Part shown: piece after piece, positions 1-9,207 of the stretch
Layout: each line of letters begins with the position of its first letter
Position numbering within the stretch: position 1 is the stretch's first letter
Assembly: GCF_026212465.1 (NCBI RefSeq)
Contig: NC_080051.1
Span: 21,930,082 to 21,994,081, forward strand
Direction: 5' to 3'
DNA from: Amaranthus tricolor
Lineage: Eukaryota > Streptophyta > Magnoliopsida > Caryophyllales > Amaranthaceae
DNA: 64,000 nt
The notes under the pieces: model-generated
Database searches by the model: none
What the model saw: the letters and a program-made list of their open reading frames with translations, nothing else
Told to the model about the DNA's origin: nothing
Program-made: the position numbers and the translations under genes

Positions 1-481
1 GCTCCAGTTTTTCTTTAACTCGATCACCTAATATTTTATCAGTAATCGGTGGAGGAGGTGGAGTACGCAACTTTTCAATTTTTTCAAGCTTTTCACTCGC
101 CTGTTTACCGAATGTAAAACGCTCATCCAAACTACCATGGCAGCACCCGTAACAACACTGATCATCATTATTATTCTTGATCTCAGCCGCCTTCTCTAAA
201 AGTACTTTAAGTTCTTTGTTATCCAACATTTCATTAACCTTATCAAGCCAATCCTGAGCTGTTTTTTTTATTGCTTCTTCTTTTTCGATTTCCATATTCT
301 GCACCTGTACTTCGAAATCTGCTTTAATGTTTTTCAGTTCATCTACTGCTTTTTCTAGTTTGATACCAATCTTCTGGTACTCTCTTATGTAACCAATGCC
401 TTTAATTGTGTAATTCATTAATGCAGCCATGATTGGATTCAACACCTTATCGATTGCAATATTAGCAACACTCTCTGCCAT
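1..481 (-). CDS. CC-NBS-LRR disease-resistance protein, N-terminal fragment (runs off window)
   Basis: Reading the minus strand from the ATG at 481-479 gives 160 uninterrupted codons to the window edge. The protein starts MAESVANIAIDKVLNPIM and is a charged, helical coiled-coil-like segment. Motifs typical of the RPS2-type CC domain are visible: AQDWLDKVNEML around residues 75-86, a Cys-rich QCCYGCC about residues 108-114, then RFTFGKQASEKLEKIEKL, followed by a proline run. In this family the CC domain precedes an NB-ARC nucleotide switch and leucine-rich repeats that sense pathogen effectors in the cytoplasm or at the plasma membrane. Those parts lie beyond base 1, so whether the gene is intact is unknown. 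No EDVID motif is seen, which fits the RPS2-like subclass. The start is the first Met of the open frame and stands just downstream of AT-rich promoter-like DNA. Confidence 0.8.
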   Translation of the reverse strand, partial: MAESVANIAIDKVLNPIMAALMNYTIKGIGYIREYQKIGIKLEKAVDELKNIKADFEVQVQNMEIEKEEAIKKTAQDWLDKVNEMLDNKELKVLLEKAAEIKNNNDDQCCYGCCHGSLDERFTFGKQASEKLEKIEKLRTPPPPPITDKILGDRVKEKLE

Positions 482-905
482 CCAAGCTCCTTAACCAATC
501 AATATAACACAACACTTTTAGTCCTTTTTAGCGTCTAATTGTCATTTGTTAAGCTAAATAACATTAATTGAATTATGGTCAATATGTTATTACTGCATCA
601 AAGAGAAAGTGAGTAAGTTTTAAAAAAATGGTAATAAATAAAAAGAGAGAATAGATTAGATTTTATGGATGAAATTAAAAAGGAGATAAAATGTATGAAT
701 GAGATTAAAAGAAAATGGTGGGTTATTGTCCAAAAATAGAAATGATGCAAATTAAATAGGACAGATCAAAATGAAAAATGATGCACATTCAATGGGACGA
801 AGGGAGTATGTCCGATTGGGCATTTGCACAAATATTAAGACAAAAGGGACCATGATAAAAAAAGGAAAAATTGTTGAGAATAATCTTTACTTTTACATTT
901 TTCTG
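482..905. other. Upstream region of the CNL gene with a MITE 3' end
   Basis: AT-rich sequence with no coding signal. The stretch from about 718 to 806 ends in GGGACGAAGGGAG followed by TA, the right terminus of a Stowaway-type MITE. A matching left terminus is not visible, so this is a truncated copy near the promoter of the minus-strand resistance gene. Confidence 0.4.
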
Positions 906-1580
906 TGAATAACTCATACTTTTGATTATTCATGATCCGAACTTTTCACCTTATTTACTCACAACACCCCCATCGAAAATGTGAGTGGCTACAGCAGGTG
1001 ATAGAGTCATTTCTAACCTGTTCTCTTCCTTCTTATTGCTGCCATCTTCTTCCTCCCTCTTACTCCATTTCTCCATTGTTAAACCCAAATTTAGGAGAAA
1101 GAAAATTCAGTTCATCCCTTTACATTCGAAAAATAATACATTTGGGGATTACAATCGAAAATTAAACAGAAATTTGTACATTTAAAATAGCAGAAATTCG
1201 CTCATTTAACCAAAAATTTGCAAATAATAACCGAAACATCCATGAGAATAGCAGCTTACCATTTTTATGAAGAACAACAATAAAAAAAACAACCAGATTC
1301 AACCTTCCTTCTTTGAATTTAGGGGTGAAATGATGAATCCTAGAATTGGGGAAATGCAAATCGGGGGTTTTAGGATGAATCCTAAAATTTTGGAGGTGAA
1401 ATGAATTGGGTTGTAATTCAAATTGGAATGGAATTGAATGTTGAAAAGGGTTATTTTGGTGAAGACATTAAACTCAGCTTTTCGACCTGCTGTAGTCGGT
1501 CACAATTTTGGTGGGGGTGCTGTGAGCAACTAAGGTGAAAAGTTTTGATTTTTCATGAATAATCAAAAGTAATAGTTTTC
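906..1580. mobile_element. Non-autonomous DNA transposon with ~100-bp terminal inverted repeats
   Basis: The segment 906-1010 is the imperfect reverse complement of 1475-1580. Shared blocks include CTTTTGATTATTCATGA, ACTTTTCACCTTA and CTACAGCAGGT. The interior is AT-rich, with two copies of GGATGAATCCTA near 1330-1385 and no coding capacity; the small open frames here lie in the repeats. Long TIRs suggest a Mutator-like element. No convincing 9-bp target duplication was found, so the superfamily and exact ends are uncertain. Confidence 0.6.
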
Positions 1581-1802
1581 CTTAAAAAAAAGTGTTTATG
1601 TCTATAAGTTAAGAGGGGATCACAATAATAGTTTTCTACATGTACACATTAAAAAAGAGACTACCATAAAAAAGTGTATACACTTCACATGTACGAGTTA
1701 AGAAGGAACCACAACAAAAAGATGTTTATATGTGTTGAAAATCATTATTTAAAATAAAAATAAGACAATTAGAGTGAACTGTCCTATAAAGGTAATGAGA
1801 CA

Positions 1803-2322
1803 CAGGGGCGGTTCTGGGGTCGTGCGAGGTGTCAACAGCACAGGGCCTTGAACCTAACGGGCTTCATATTAAAAAATTATATCAAAATAACATAGTAGTG
1901 TAGTAGAGTAGTTGGTAAGAGTTTTACTTGATATACCATAGTCATATGTTCAAAACCTATTGATTATATTTTTCTCTCCTTTTTTATCTCTTTCTAAAAG
2001 AACTCTACCTTCTAAATATTTTTTTCTTACCTCATTTAATGTTCACACATTTATCAAGTATCAATTATCACTAACTTAATTTATAAAATTAATCAACAAT
2101 TTTTTTTAGTTTTTCAACCCTTTAAACTTTTACTCTTTCTATTATTGATCATCGATCTATAACTAACTTTTTCCTTCCATTTTAACATTAAAAAAAGTTT
2201 AAATTTTGACAACTTAATTTAAATTTTAAAATATCTTTTTTTTTTATTTAATTATGAAGGGCTCCAATTTGAAAATTTTATGAAAAATAAACAAGGCCTC
2301 TGAATTGTTTGCTCCGTCTCTG
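1803..2322. mobile_element. Non-autonomous hAT element with 8-bp TSD
   Basis: The element begins CAGGGGCGGTTCTGG and ends CTCCGTCTCTG (reverse complement CAGAGACGGAG), matching the CAGnGnCGG ends of plant hAT elements. The same octamer ATGAGACA flanks both sides (1795-1802 and 2323-2330), a perfect 8-bp target duplication. The interior is 520 bp of AT-rich DNA without a transposase. Confidence 0.88.
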
Positions 2323-2330
2323 ATGAGACA

Positions 2331-5062
2331 TTTGTTTTCATTTCCACTTAATTTAAAGCAATGAGTATTTTTAAATATGATTTATTTGAATTTTTATGTA
2401 CTAAATATGTAATTATCAAACTGCAAGGCAATTTTCTGAATTACTCCTTATAGGATTAAAATTAGTGGGTGGTTTTCAGGTATTTTTTTCTATGGTTCGA
2501 AATTTACCGAATCAAATCACTTATACAATTGTTCAAATTTCATATTTCATATTAAAAATAACAAATTAAGTAACATCAATTACAATAAGAAAAAAAAATT
2601 AACAAAAATCAAATACTAACTCTTAAATTAGCCAAGATCATTCACAAAAATCATAATCTATGTACTATATGTATCAAACTTTTGGTTTATTATTAATTAT
2701 TAATTCAAATCTACTATTTATTACTTCATATATCAATCTATCCTTTTGAATTTTGATAATTAAAATGTTTAATAGGAAAATAAAAGTCAAATTACACAAA
2801 TGGAGGTAAATATATTTCCCCAATATTTTTATTTCCCCAAACATATTTACCTTCACTATAAGCATGCCCTTAATATTTTTGGACCCTATGGATTCGTGTC
2901 GGATCTGGGTCCATAACCTTAGGGTCTCCGGGTATGGGTACACATGTTTGAGATCCTGATCCGACCCATGGACTCATTTACGTCCTTTTTTAAAATTATA
3001 TATTAGTTATCATGTGTTATATACTTGTTTGATTTGGAATTTCGTTATACTTTTGAACATTAAGTGATTTTAAATTTTATCGGTTCATGTAATTTGAAAC
3101 GTGGTCGTTGTATCTATACTTTTAAAATTAAAAGACTTGATAAATATTTTGGTATAAGAACTTGTTTGTTGAAAAGCTTTATATATTTATTCGCTCAATT
3201 AGTATAAAGTATTACAAGATCCTTGTTAGTCGAAAATGTTTAAAAATTTTATACGAATGGTCGAAAATTGTATAATATATAATTTTGTAAAAAGCTCAAG
3301 AAAAAAAATTATTTTGGACCTAGATCTAAAACTTAGACCCGCCAGACCCTAAAGGTCTGGGTCCGGATCCGGGTCCAAAATTTTCAGACATTATGAATCT
3401 GGATCTAGGTTTGGGGTCCAATAAAAAATTAGACTTTGATTTAGGGTCTAGCTAGACTAGAACCAGATCGGACACGTATCCTCCCTACTTATAAGTAAGC
3501 AATACTTTCAAATATTGTGCTAATGTCGACCACTATGGAATATTCCCTTGAGTTGACATTTAAAATTGATAAATTTGAGAAAATCATTTAGAAGGACAAT
3601 GTATAATTAAGCATTTCATGAATCTAAGAAAAATCTATATTCTCCTAAACTTTTTTGATGGATTTCAAATTAACATTTTAACCCTAAGAGGTTTATTAAC
3701 AATAATTTAAAGGCTTTTTATGTACTTTTTAGGTAATATTTTACTATTATTATTATTAATACTTAATTTAATGATAAGATTTTTAAAAAAAAATTTCAAT
3801 GTGAAGTTGGAAGTTTGAAAAGAAAATTATAATTTGATGTTCACTAATAATGGAATATGGTGAACCAAGGGAATTATATTATCCTTTCATCAACCCATTT
3901 ACGTGTAATGTGTGTAAAAAAAGGCCACCACAAACATCAATATTTACACGGCAATATTTTTTTATAATAATAAAAGGAACATGTGGTCCTCGAAACGCAA
4001 AATGTTGCATGAGACGATTTTACCGTGAGAAGCGTTTTATACATGGGTTAAAAAGAGTTCATTTAATACATATATTATGATAATATGAGGTATTTATTTG
4101 AGGTTGTCTTATCGAAAAACGATCTCTTACAAGAGTATCTCATTAAAAAAAAAAAGCAAGGGGTTAAAACTAGGATTATAACGATTTATTATTTGATTCA
4201 AGTTAAGGTAAAAGAATCCTTACAAGCAAAAGGGAATCAGAGAGCGAAATAGTCTTTTATTTAGGTGGTGAAAATCAAACCCTTACTATAAAAGTGAAAG
4301 AAATAACATTTTACGACTAGACTAATATAAGCTTATATTAATTAGTTAGATTGTCATTTGGCACAAAGGCACAATTTTGTAAGATAAATCTGACAAAACT
4401 AATTAAAGCAATTATACAAGTATACGACCATGCAAGTAAAACAATAAAGTAAGCCTCAAAATATTAGTATAAGCTTATATTAATTAGTTAGCAAAAAGAA
4501 AAAAATAAAAAAAGATGAGATAATATTTAAATGATGATCTAGGTGAGAAGCAAACCTCTCTCTATATATATATATATATCCTCTTCAAATTAATGTGTAG
4601 GGATTGAAATCTCTTTGAAGTTTATTTATATTTGTATTTGTTTAAAACCTTTATTTGAAAATAAATAATGAAATAAGGATTTTGTAGGTGGAATGAATGC
4701 TAAGGCATAAATTTTTATTAATATATATAGTGTTTCTAACATTAGGAATATTATATTACTTTGGATATAGTTTTATTACAAAGTTAAAATATGTAAGAAA
4801 TGAATATTCAAAAGGTTAATTCACACATAAAATATTGTACTTTAATTTGATCACAAGAAAATACAAAGAATCTGCCCATTATATGCTCTATTTATTTGGT
4901 TGGCAATGTGCTACTATTTTAACTTGTTCAACTACTACAATATACAAATTAAACAAGCAATAGGTTTTTTTTTGTAAAAAAACAATATTTTCAAAATACT
5001 TTTAATAAAACTGAATTATAAATATAAATATAAAAGTGCACCAACCATTAACGTAGAGCTAA
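2331..5062. other. AT-rich intergenic region
   Basis: No coding region is recognised. Two GC-richer patches (about 2880-2990 and 3315-3480) carry several GGGTCC/GGACCC words in both orientations, probably termini of a decayed hAT-like element. A small GAGACG-family remnant lies at about 4095-4150. The phrase AAGCTTATATTAATTAGTTAG occurs twice (about 4330 and 4471), and a short (TA)n run lies near 4563-4580. Confidence 0.4.
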
Positions 5063-5071
5063 TTCTTTTTA

Positions 5072-6077
5072 GAGAAATTCTATGTGATAGTATTGTGGTT
5101 TGGCGAAACGCGAGTGGTGGCATTTTTTAAAGTTTTTTCCACTTGGTAGCTACAAGATTTTAATGTTACAAGATCAGTAACAAAATCCGTTAAAAAAAAA
5201 AAATCTATTTTCCGTTAACTTATCTCTCAAACCCTAATTTTTTTTGAGAATTTTGTTCTCTGTAATTCTAAGACTGAAGTTTTGGTTTTGATCTCTTAAG
5301 GTCTTAGGTTTTCTTTTTTCGATTTCTTGTTCGTCTTTGGGGTTCTATCCCAAACATCTGTTGGGTTCCTCCTTCACCCTTAATAATTTGGTTCTACTCT
5401 CTGAATTCATTGTTGTTTAACTCGATTCCAGAGAGTAAAGTGGATGAGTTGAATATGGGGTTGAACTTTAAACTACCCTTGCATTCTTTTGGTTTAATTC
5501 GAAGCTAGCTTAGTGAGTATCAAACTATAAATTGCAAGCTTGTATTTGAGGTTAATAAACTAATTGCTATTCCTTACAATTCGAAACTAGTGAGTATCAA
5601 ACTGTAATTTTCAATCTGGTATTTGAGGTTAGCAAACTAAATTATTTTCCTGAAATCTCGAATTTGTGGGTTTAATGACTTAATCACTATTTCAGAATGC
5701 AGTTTTCAAGTTGGAATGTGAGATGGATGATTTAATGCAGGTGTCCCTGACAACTACTTCCAGTGATACCAACTCCGCGACGAGGAGGCGCAGATGGCCA
5801 GTCCCCTCATCATAAGGGTTTGGGGAAGATGAATAGCGTGGGATATTGAAGGAAAATATCATTTTTTTTAAAGAAAAATGATATTGTTAAAACACAAAAG
5901 AAGGAAAATATAGAAATTATTAAAGTTGACGGGAATTGAATGTTTTTTAACGGATTTTGCAACGGAATTTGTAAAATTATAACTTTGTTGCTACCAAGTA
6001 CCATGTGGAAAAAACTTAAATAAATGCTATATCACTAGCGTTTTACCAAACCATAATGCTACCATGTAGAATTTTCC
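5072..6077. mobile_element. Pack-MULE-like element with 9-bp TSD
   Basis: Long inverted repeats of about 145 bp (5072-5215 and about 5930-6077) bound a 1006-bp element. The identical 9-mer TTCTTTTTA flanks both ends (5063-5071 and 6078-6086), the Mutator-superfamily signature. The interior is less AT-rich than the flanks and reads like a captured host 5' region: a pyrimidine-rich leader after AAACCCTAA, repeated phrases such as TAGTGAGTATCAAACT, and a GC-rich stretch at 5740-5815 with an acceptor-like TTTAATGCAG. No transposase is present. The donor gene was not recognised. Confidence 0.8.
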
Positions 6078-6201
6078 TTCTTTTTAATTAAGCACATACT
6101 TAAATGACATTTTTTTAGATAATACTTAATTAATTTTAGTTCATATATTAGCATTTGAAATAGAAAATATGCAAATTAGGCATGCAAAATGATATATAAT
6201 A

Positions 6202-6475
6202 CTCCCTCCGAACCAATTTAGTTGTCCCATTTTCTTATTTGGCGAAGTCTTTTTAGTTGTCTCATTTCTATTTTTGTCAATCTTTTTTTACCTAAATATC
6301 CTTAGTTCACACAAGTAATTACGAATATATCCCCATATACCTTACTTACCCAACTACCCTTCATTACTTACCCTTCACTGCTTACCCTTTACTACTTACC
6401 CTTTTTAATGAACCCCACACCATCTTTAATAACCGTGCCCAAGCAAATGGGACATCTAAATTGGTTCGGAGTGAC
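6202..6475. mobile_element. Stowaway MITE, copy 1 of a 274-bp family
   Basis: TA dinucleotides flank a 274-bp element whose left end is CTCCCTCCGAACCAATTTAG and whose right end is its near-perfect inverse. The interior has the repeated words ACTACCCTTCA and TTACCCTT. A second copy of identical length lies at 16134-16407. Confidence 0.85.
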
Positions 6476-6789
6476 TATATTAGAAACATTCTTTATTTAA
6501 CATGCCATTAAATTATTCTTTTAATATGGAAAGATTATTGTCCATTTAGATTTCTCACTCAATCAAATAATTACAAATGGCAATACACTAAGGAACTTGT
6601 CATTTTTCATTTTACTTCAAAATTATTAGTATGTAATATAATATGATTTCTGTGATAATAATTAGCCAGCAAGAATGTTGTGAATGAGCTATGGTAATGG
6701 TGAAGAAACAATAACAAAAACAATTGCAAAGAAAACAACCAAAATAGAGCACGAAATAACAATGGCAAACACACAAGAGATATGATGTA

Positions 6790-7455
6790 TCTATGGATAC
6801 CTCCCCTCAAAACAAGTATCTTATCATTAATATATTCAAAAATACATTAATGACTCACCTTACAAAGCTTCAAGAACTACCTCTCAAAGCAAAGACCTCA
6901 CCTTTAATGGTGGTCCCACACAAACAACCTAATACAAAGAAGGGGGAGCTCTAATGGATGAACGCTAGTTGCCTCTCAAGTATTAGTCTCTCCTTACTCC
7001 TAATAATGCTCTAAGACTCCTTATATAGTCATACAACATATTAGGGAACCCTAGAACAAATGGCTAAAAGCCCACAAAAAATCCCGCTTAAAACAGAATG
7101 TCGCTGAACTTGGGTGCTGGGCCTTGCTCGACCGAGCGCCAACTGCTTAACCAGGCGAACGATGTTCCAGAACATTCTGACCTCTTCTGGATCAACTACT
7201 CCACTGAGCCAAAGATGCTCGACCAGCCGAGTGGTCCATCAGGGCCTCTGATCTTCGTGTCTTCTCCACATTAAGACACTCCAATTCATCATCATTCATC
7301 ACTTCATTTAGTGACCCAAAGTATATGCTCTCATACTTCCTTGCACTCATAACTTCGTTCTCAAAACTGCAAGTCAAAGAGTAAGCAACGCAGTGATCAA
7401 ACTCACCTCCAGCAAAGTGTGATTTGGAGCTTGACTCAACAAAGAGCAACAAGTT
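6790..7455 (-). mobile_element. LTR-like remnant carrying the CTCGACCGAG motif
   Basis: On the minus strand the region has a TATA-like ACTATATAAGG around 7020-7030, and GC-rich words containing CTCGGTCGAG (about 7128-7138 on plus as GCTCGACCGAGCG). These are shared in style with the solo LTR at 17931-18677. An open frame of 86 codons (7452-7192, minus) falls here, but it has no recognisable domain and I treat it as chance. Ends and superfamily are not defined. Confidence 0.35.
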
Positions 7456-7498
7456 TTATTATTACTATTATGTATGATATGATATTGAATAGCTTATA

Positions 7499-7965
7499 CC
7501 TCCTCTGTTCCACTATATTTGCTATATTTGAATTTTTACGCAATTTAAGGTGTTAATTTTGATCATTTATTATACACATCTAAAAGTTATACTCCCTCAA
7601 ATTCAATTTAGTTGTCCCTTATGGTTTAGGCACAAATATTAAGAAAATAAGGAGTCCACCTAACATAGTAAACCCATGTGCAATATTAGGTATTTTAATA
7701 TTAAGAAAATGAGGAACCACCTAAAAATATATGTCTTAAAATGAAAATGGGACAATAGAGATGAACTGCTCAAATATGGAAAGGGGACAACTAAGAAGAA
7801 TTGGATGGAGTAAAAAGTTAATGAAAGTATGCAATTAGACAATTCAAACAAGATCTCACTTAACTATATTATTTCTTACATATTAGCCGCAATATAAAAA
7901 ATAAGCTTGAACGATCAATAATTGTCAATAATTGTCATGTAGCAAGTATTTTAGAACGAAGGAGG
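7499..7965. mobile_element. Stowaway MITE (outer element of a nested pair)
   Basis: Starts CCTCCTCTGTTCC after TA and ends GAACGAAGGAGG before TA. It holds phrases such as TATTGCGGCTAATATG and GTTTGAATTGTCTAATTGCA on the minus strand that are shared with the element at 16891-17386, so both belong to one family in opposite orientation. It is interrupted by the MITE at 7592-7810. Confidence 0.75.
7592..7810. mobile_element. Stowaway MITE nested inside 7499-7965
   Basis: A 219-bp element starting CTCCCTCAAATTCAATTTAG and ending AAGAATTGGATGGAG, flanked by TA on both sides. The TTAGTTGTCCC-type subterminal words resemble those of the 274-bp family, but the interior differs. Confidence 0.75.
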
Positions 7966-8001
7966 TAATATATATTTTTTTTCATCATTCTAATTTAGTT
8001 T

Positions 8002-8200
8002 CAGCTCGTCTTGTTTGAAACCGTCTTATCATGAGACGAATTCATATATTAACCCATTTTTCTAAGTGATCACTTTATACTATAAAAAGTAAATACTTCA
8101 AAAAAAAAGTAGTAATTACTTTCACATACTAAATGTACATGGGTCAGTCCAATAAATTAAAATAGTCTCACCCTAAAACCGTCTTAATTAAGAATTTGTA
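8002..8200. mobile_element. GAGACG-family MITE with 9-bp TSD (copy A)
   Basis: The element starts CAGCTCGTC, contains CCGTCTTATCATGAGACG near its left end, and ends AAGAATTTGTA. The 9-mer ATTTAGTTT stands at 7993-8001 and 8201-8209; the match extends to 11 bp if the two bases on the left are counted. A 9-bp duplication and internal inverted termini indicate a Mutator-like MITE. Confidence 0.7.
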
Positions 8201-8675
8201 ATTTAGTTTTAATAACTCGTTAAGGCCCTATAATATAAAAAAATATAGGTCGTCATAAAATTTTGTGTATATTTATGTGACAAAACAACTAATTAAGTAG
8301 ACAAGAAGAAGTTAAAGCTGAGAACTTTAAATTAAGATTATCAAAAAGCTAATGAAGTTTGATTATCTGACAATATCCAAAAGCCAAAAGGTCTTATAAC
8401 AGTTAACCCTTGGTTCTTAAGGACCCATAAATTGATTTTGCAAAAGCACAAAGTTGATGAAAAAGTATATAAGTTGATACTTACATGCTATACAAACTTA
8501 GCTGCTTTTATTAGTTTTAACTATAAATTTTGGCAATACCAACCTTAGCTACTAAGGAGGGTACTAAACAAAAAGAATATTTTGGCTTCATTTAGAGGGA
8601 GGACAATTTAAATATCATCACATCTTAATCTTAATTAATATTAAATTTATCTTCAAACACAAATCTAATTTGAAT

Positions 8676-9207
8676 TAGTAAGTCCTATATGAGATCGTCT
8701 CATCATGACACGGACATATATAATCTACTCATTAATCTAAGGGTAAACTGTTAATAATAAATTAACCTTTGCTTGATCTGCTGAAAATAAACTCACTTAT
8801 TATTTATTTTTAAATAAATCCAAGTATTAGGTATAAGTGCTAAAAATAAATGAATTTTTAAAGCTTTTTTGTAAGTCAAGAATTAAAAATAAACAATAGT
8901 TAAATTTATTTTCAACATTTATACAGAATAAGTGGATTTATTTAAGAAAAAACAATAGTTGGATTTATTTTCAACGGATCAAGTAAGAATTGTTTTATTT
9001 TTTTACAATTTTTCCTTTTTCTAATCGATCACTTTAAGGTTGTAAGTGATCACTTTAAGTTTATACTTGATCACTTTAACACTCTACATTAAAGTTATAA
9101 TCAGTCATCTTAATATTGTAAGTGATCATTTTAAGGTTATAAGTTATCATCAGGTCAACCCAATAAAGATGATCTCACCGTGAGGCCGCCTTATTTGAGA
9201 ATTCGTC
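8676..9207. mobile_element. GAGACG-family MITE, longer copy with internal tandem repeat
   Basis: Left end TAGTAAGTCC then ATGAGATCGTCTCATCATGA; right end GATCTCACCGTGAGG then GAGAATTCGTC. Flanks AATTTGAAT (8667-8675) and ATTTTGAAC (9208-9216) match at 7 of 9 positions, an aged duplication. Between about 9020 and 9150 a 20-22-bp unit around GTGATCACTTTAAG is repeated about six times with drift. Confidence 0.55.

Noticed and set aside
932..1359. Three short open frames
   Set aside because: They lie within or across the inverted repeats of a non-autonomous transposon.
7192..7452. 86-codon minus-strand open frame
   Set aside because: No recognisable domain, and it overlaps an LTR-like remnant; the composition at its C-terminus comes from the CTCGGTCGAG block.
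9020..9150. Tandem GTGATCACTTTAAG units as a possible CRISPR-like or satellite array
   Set aside because: Units are contiguous and diverged without unique spacers, and they lie inside a GAGACG-family MITE.
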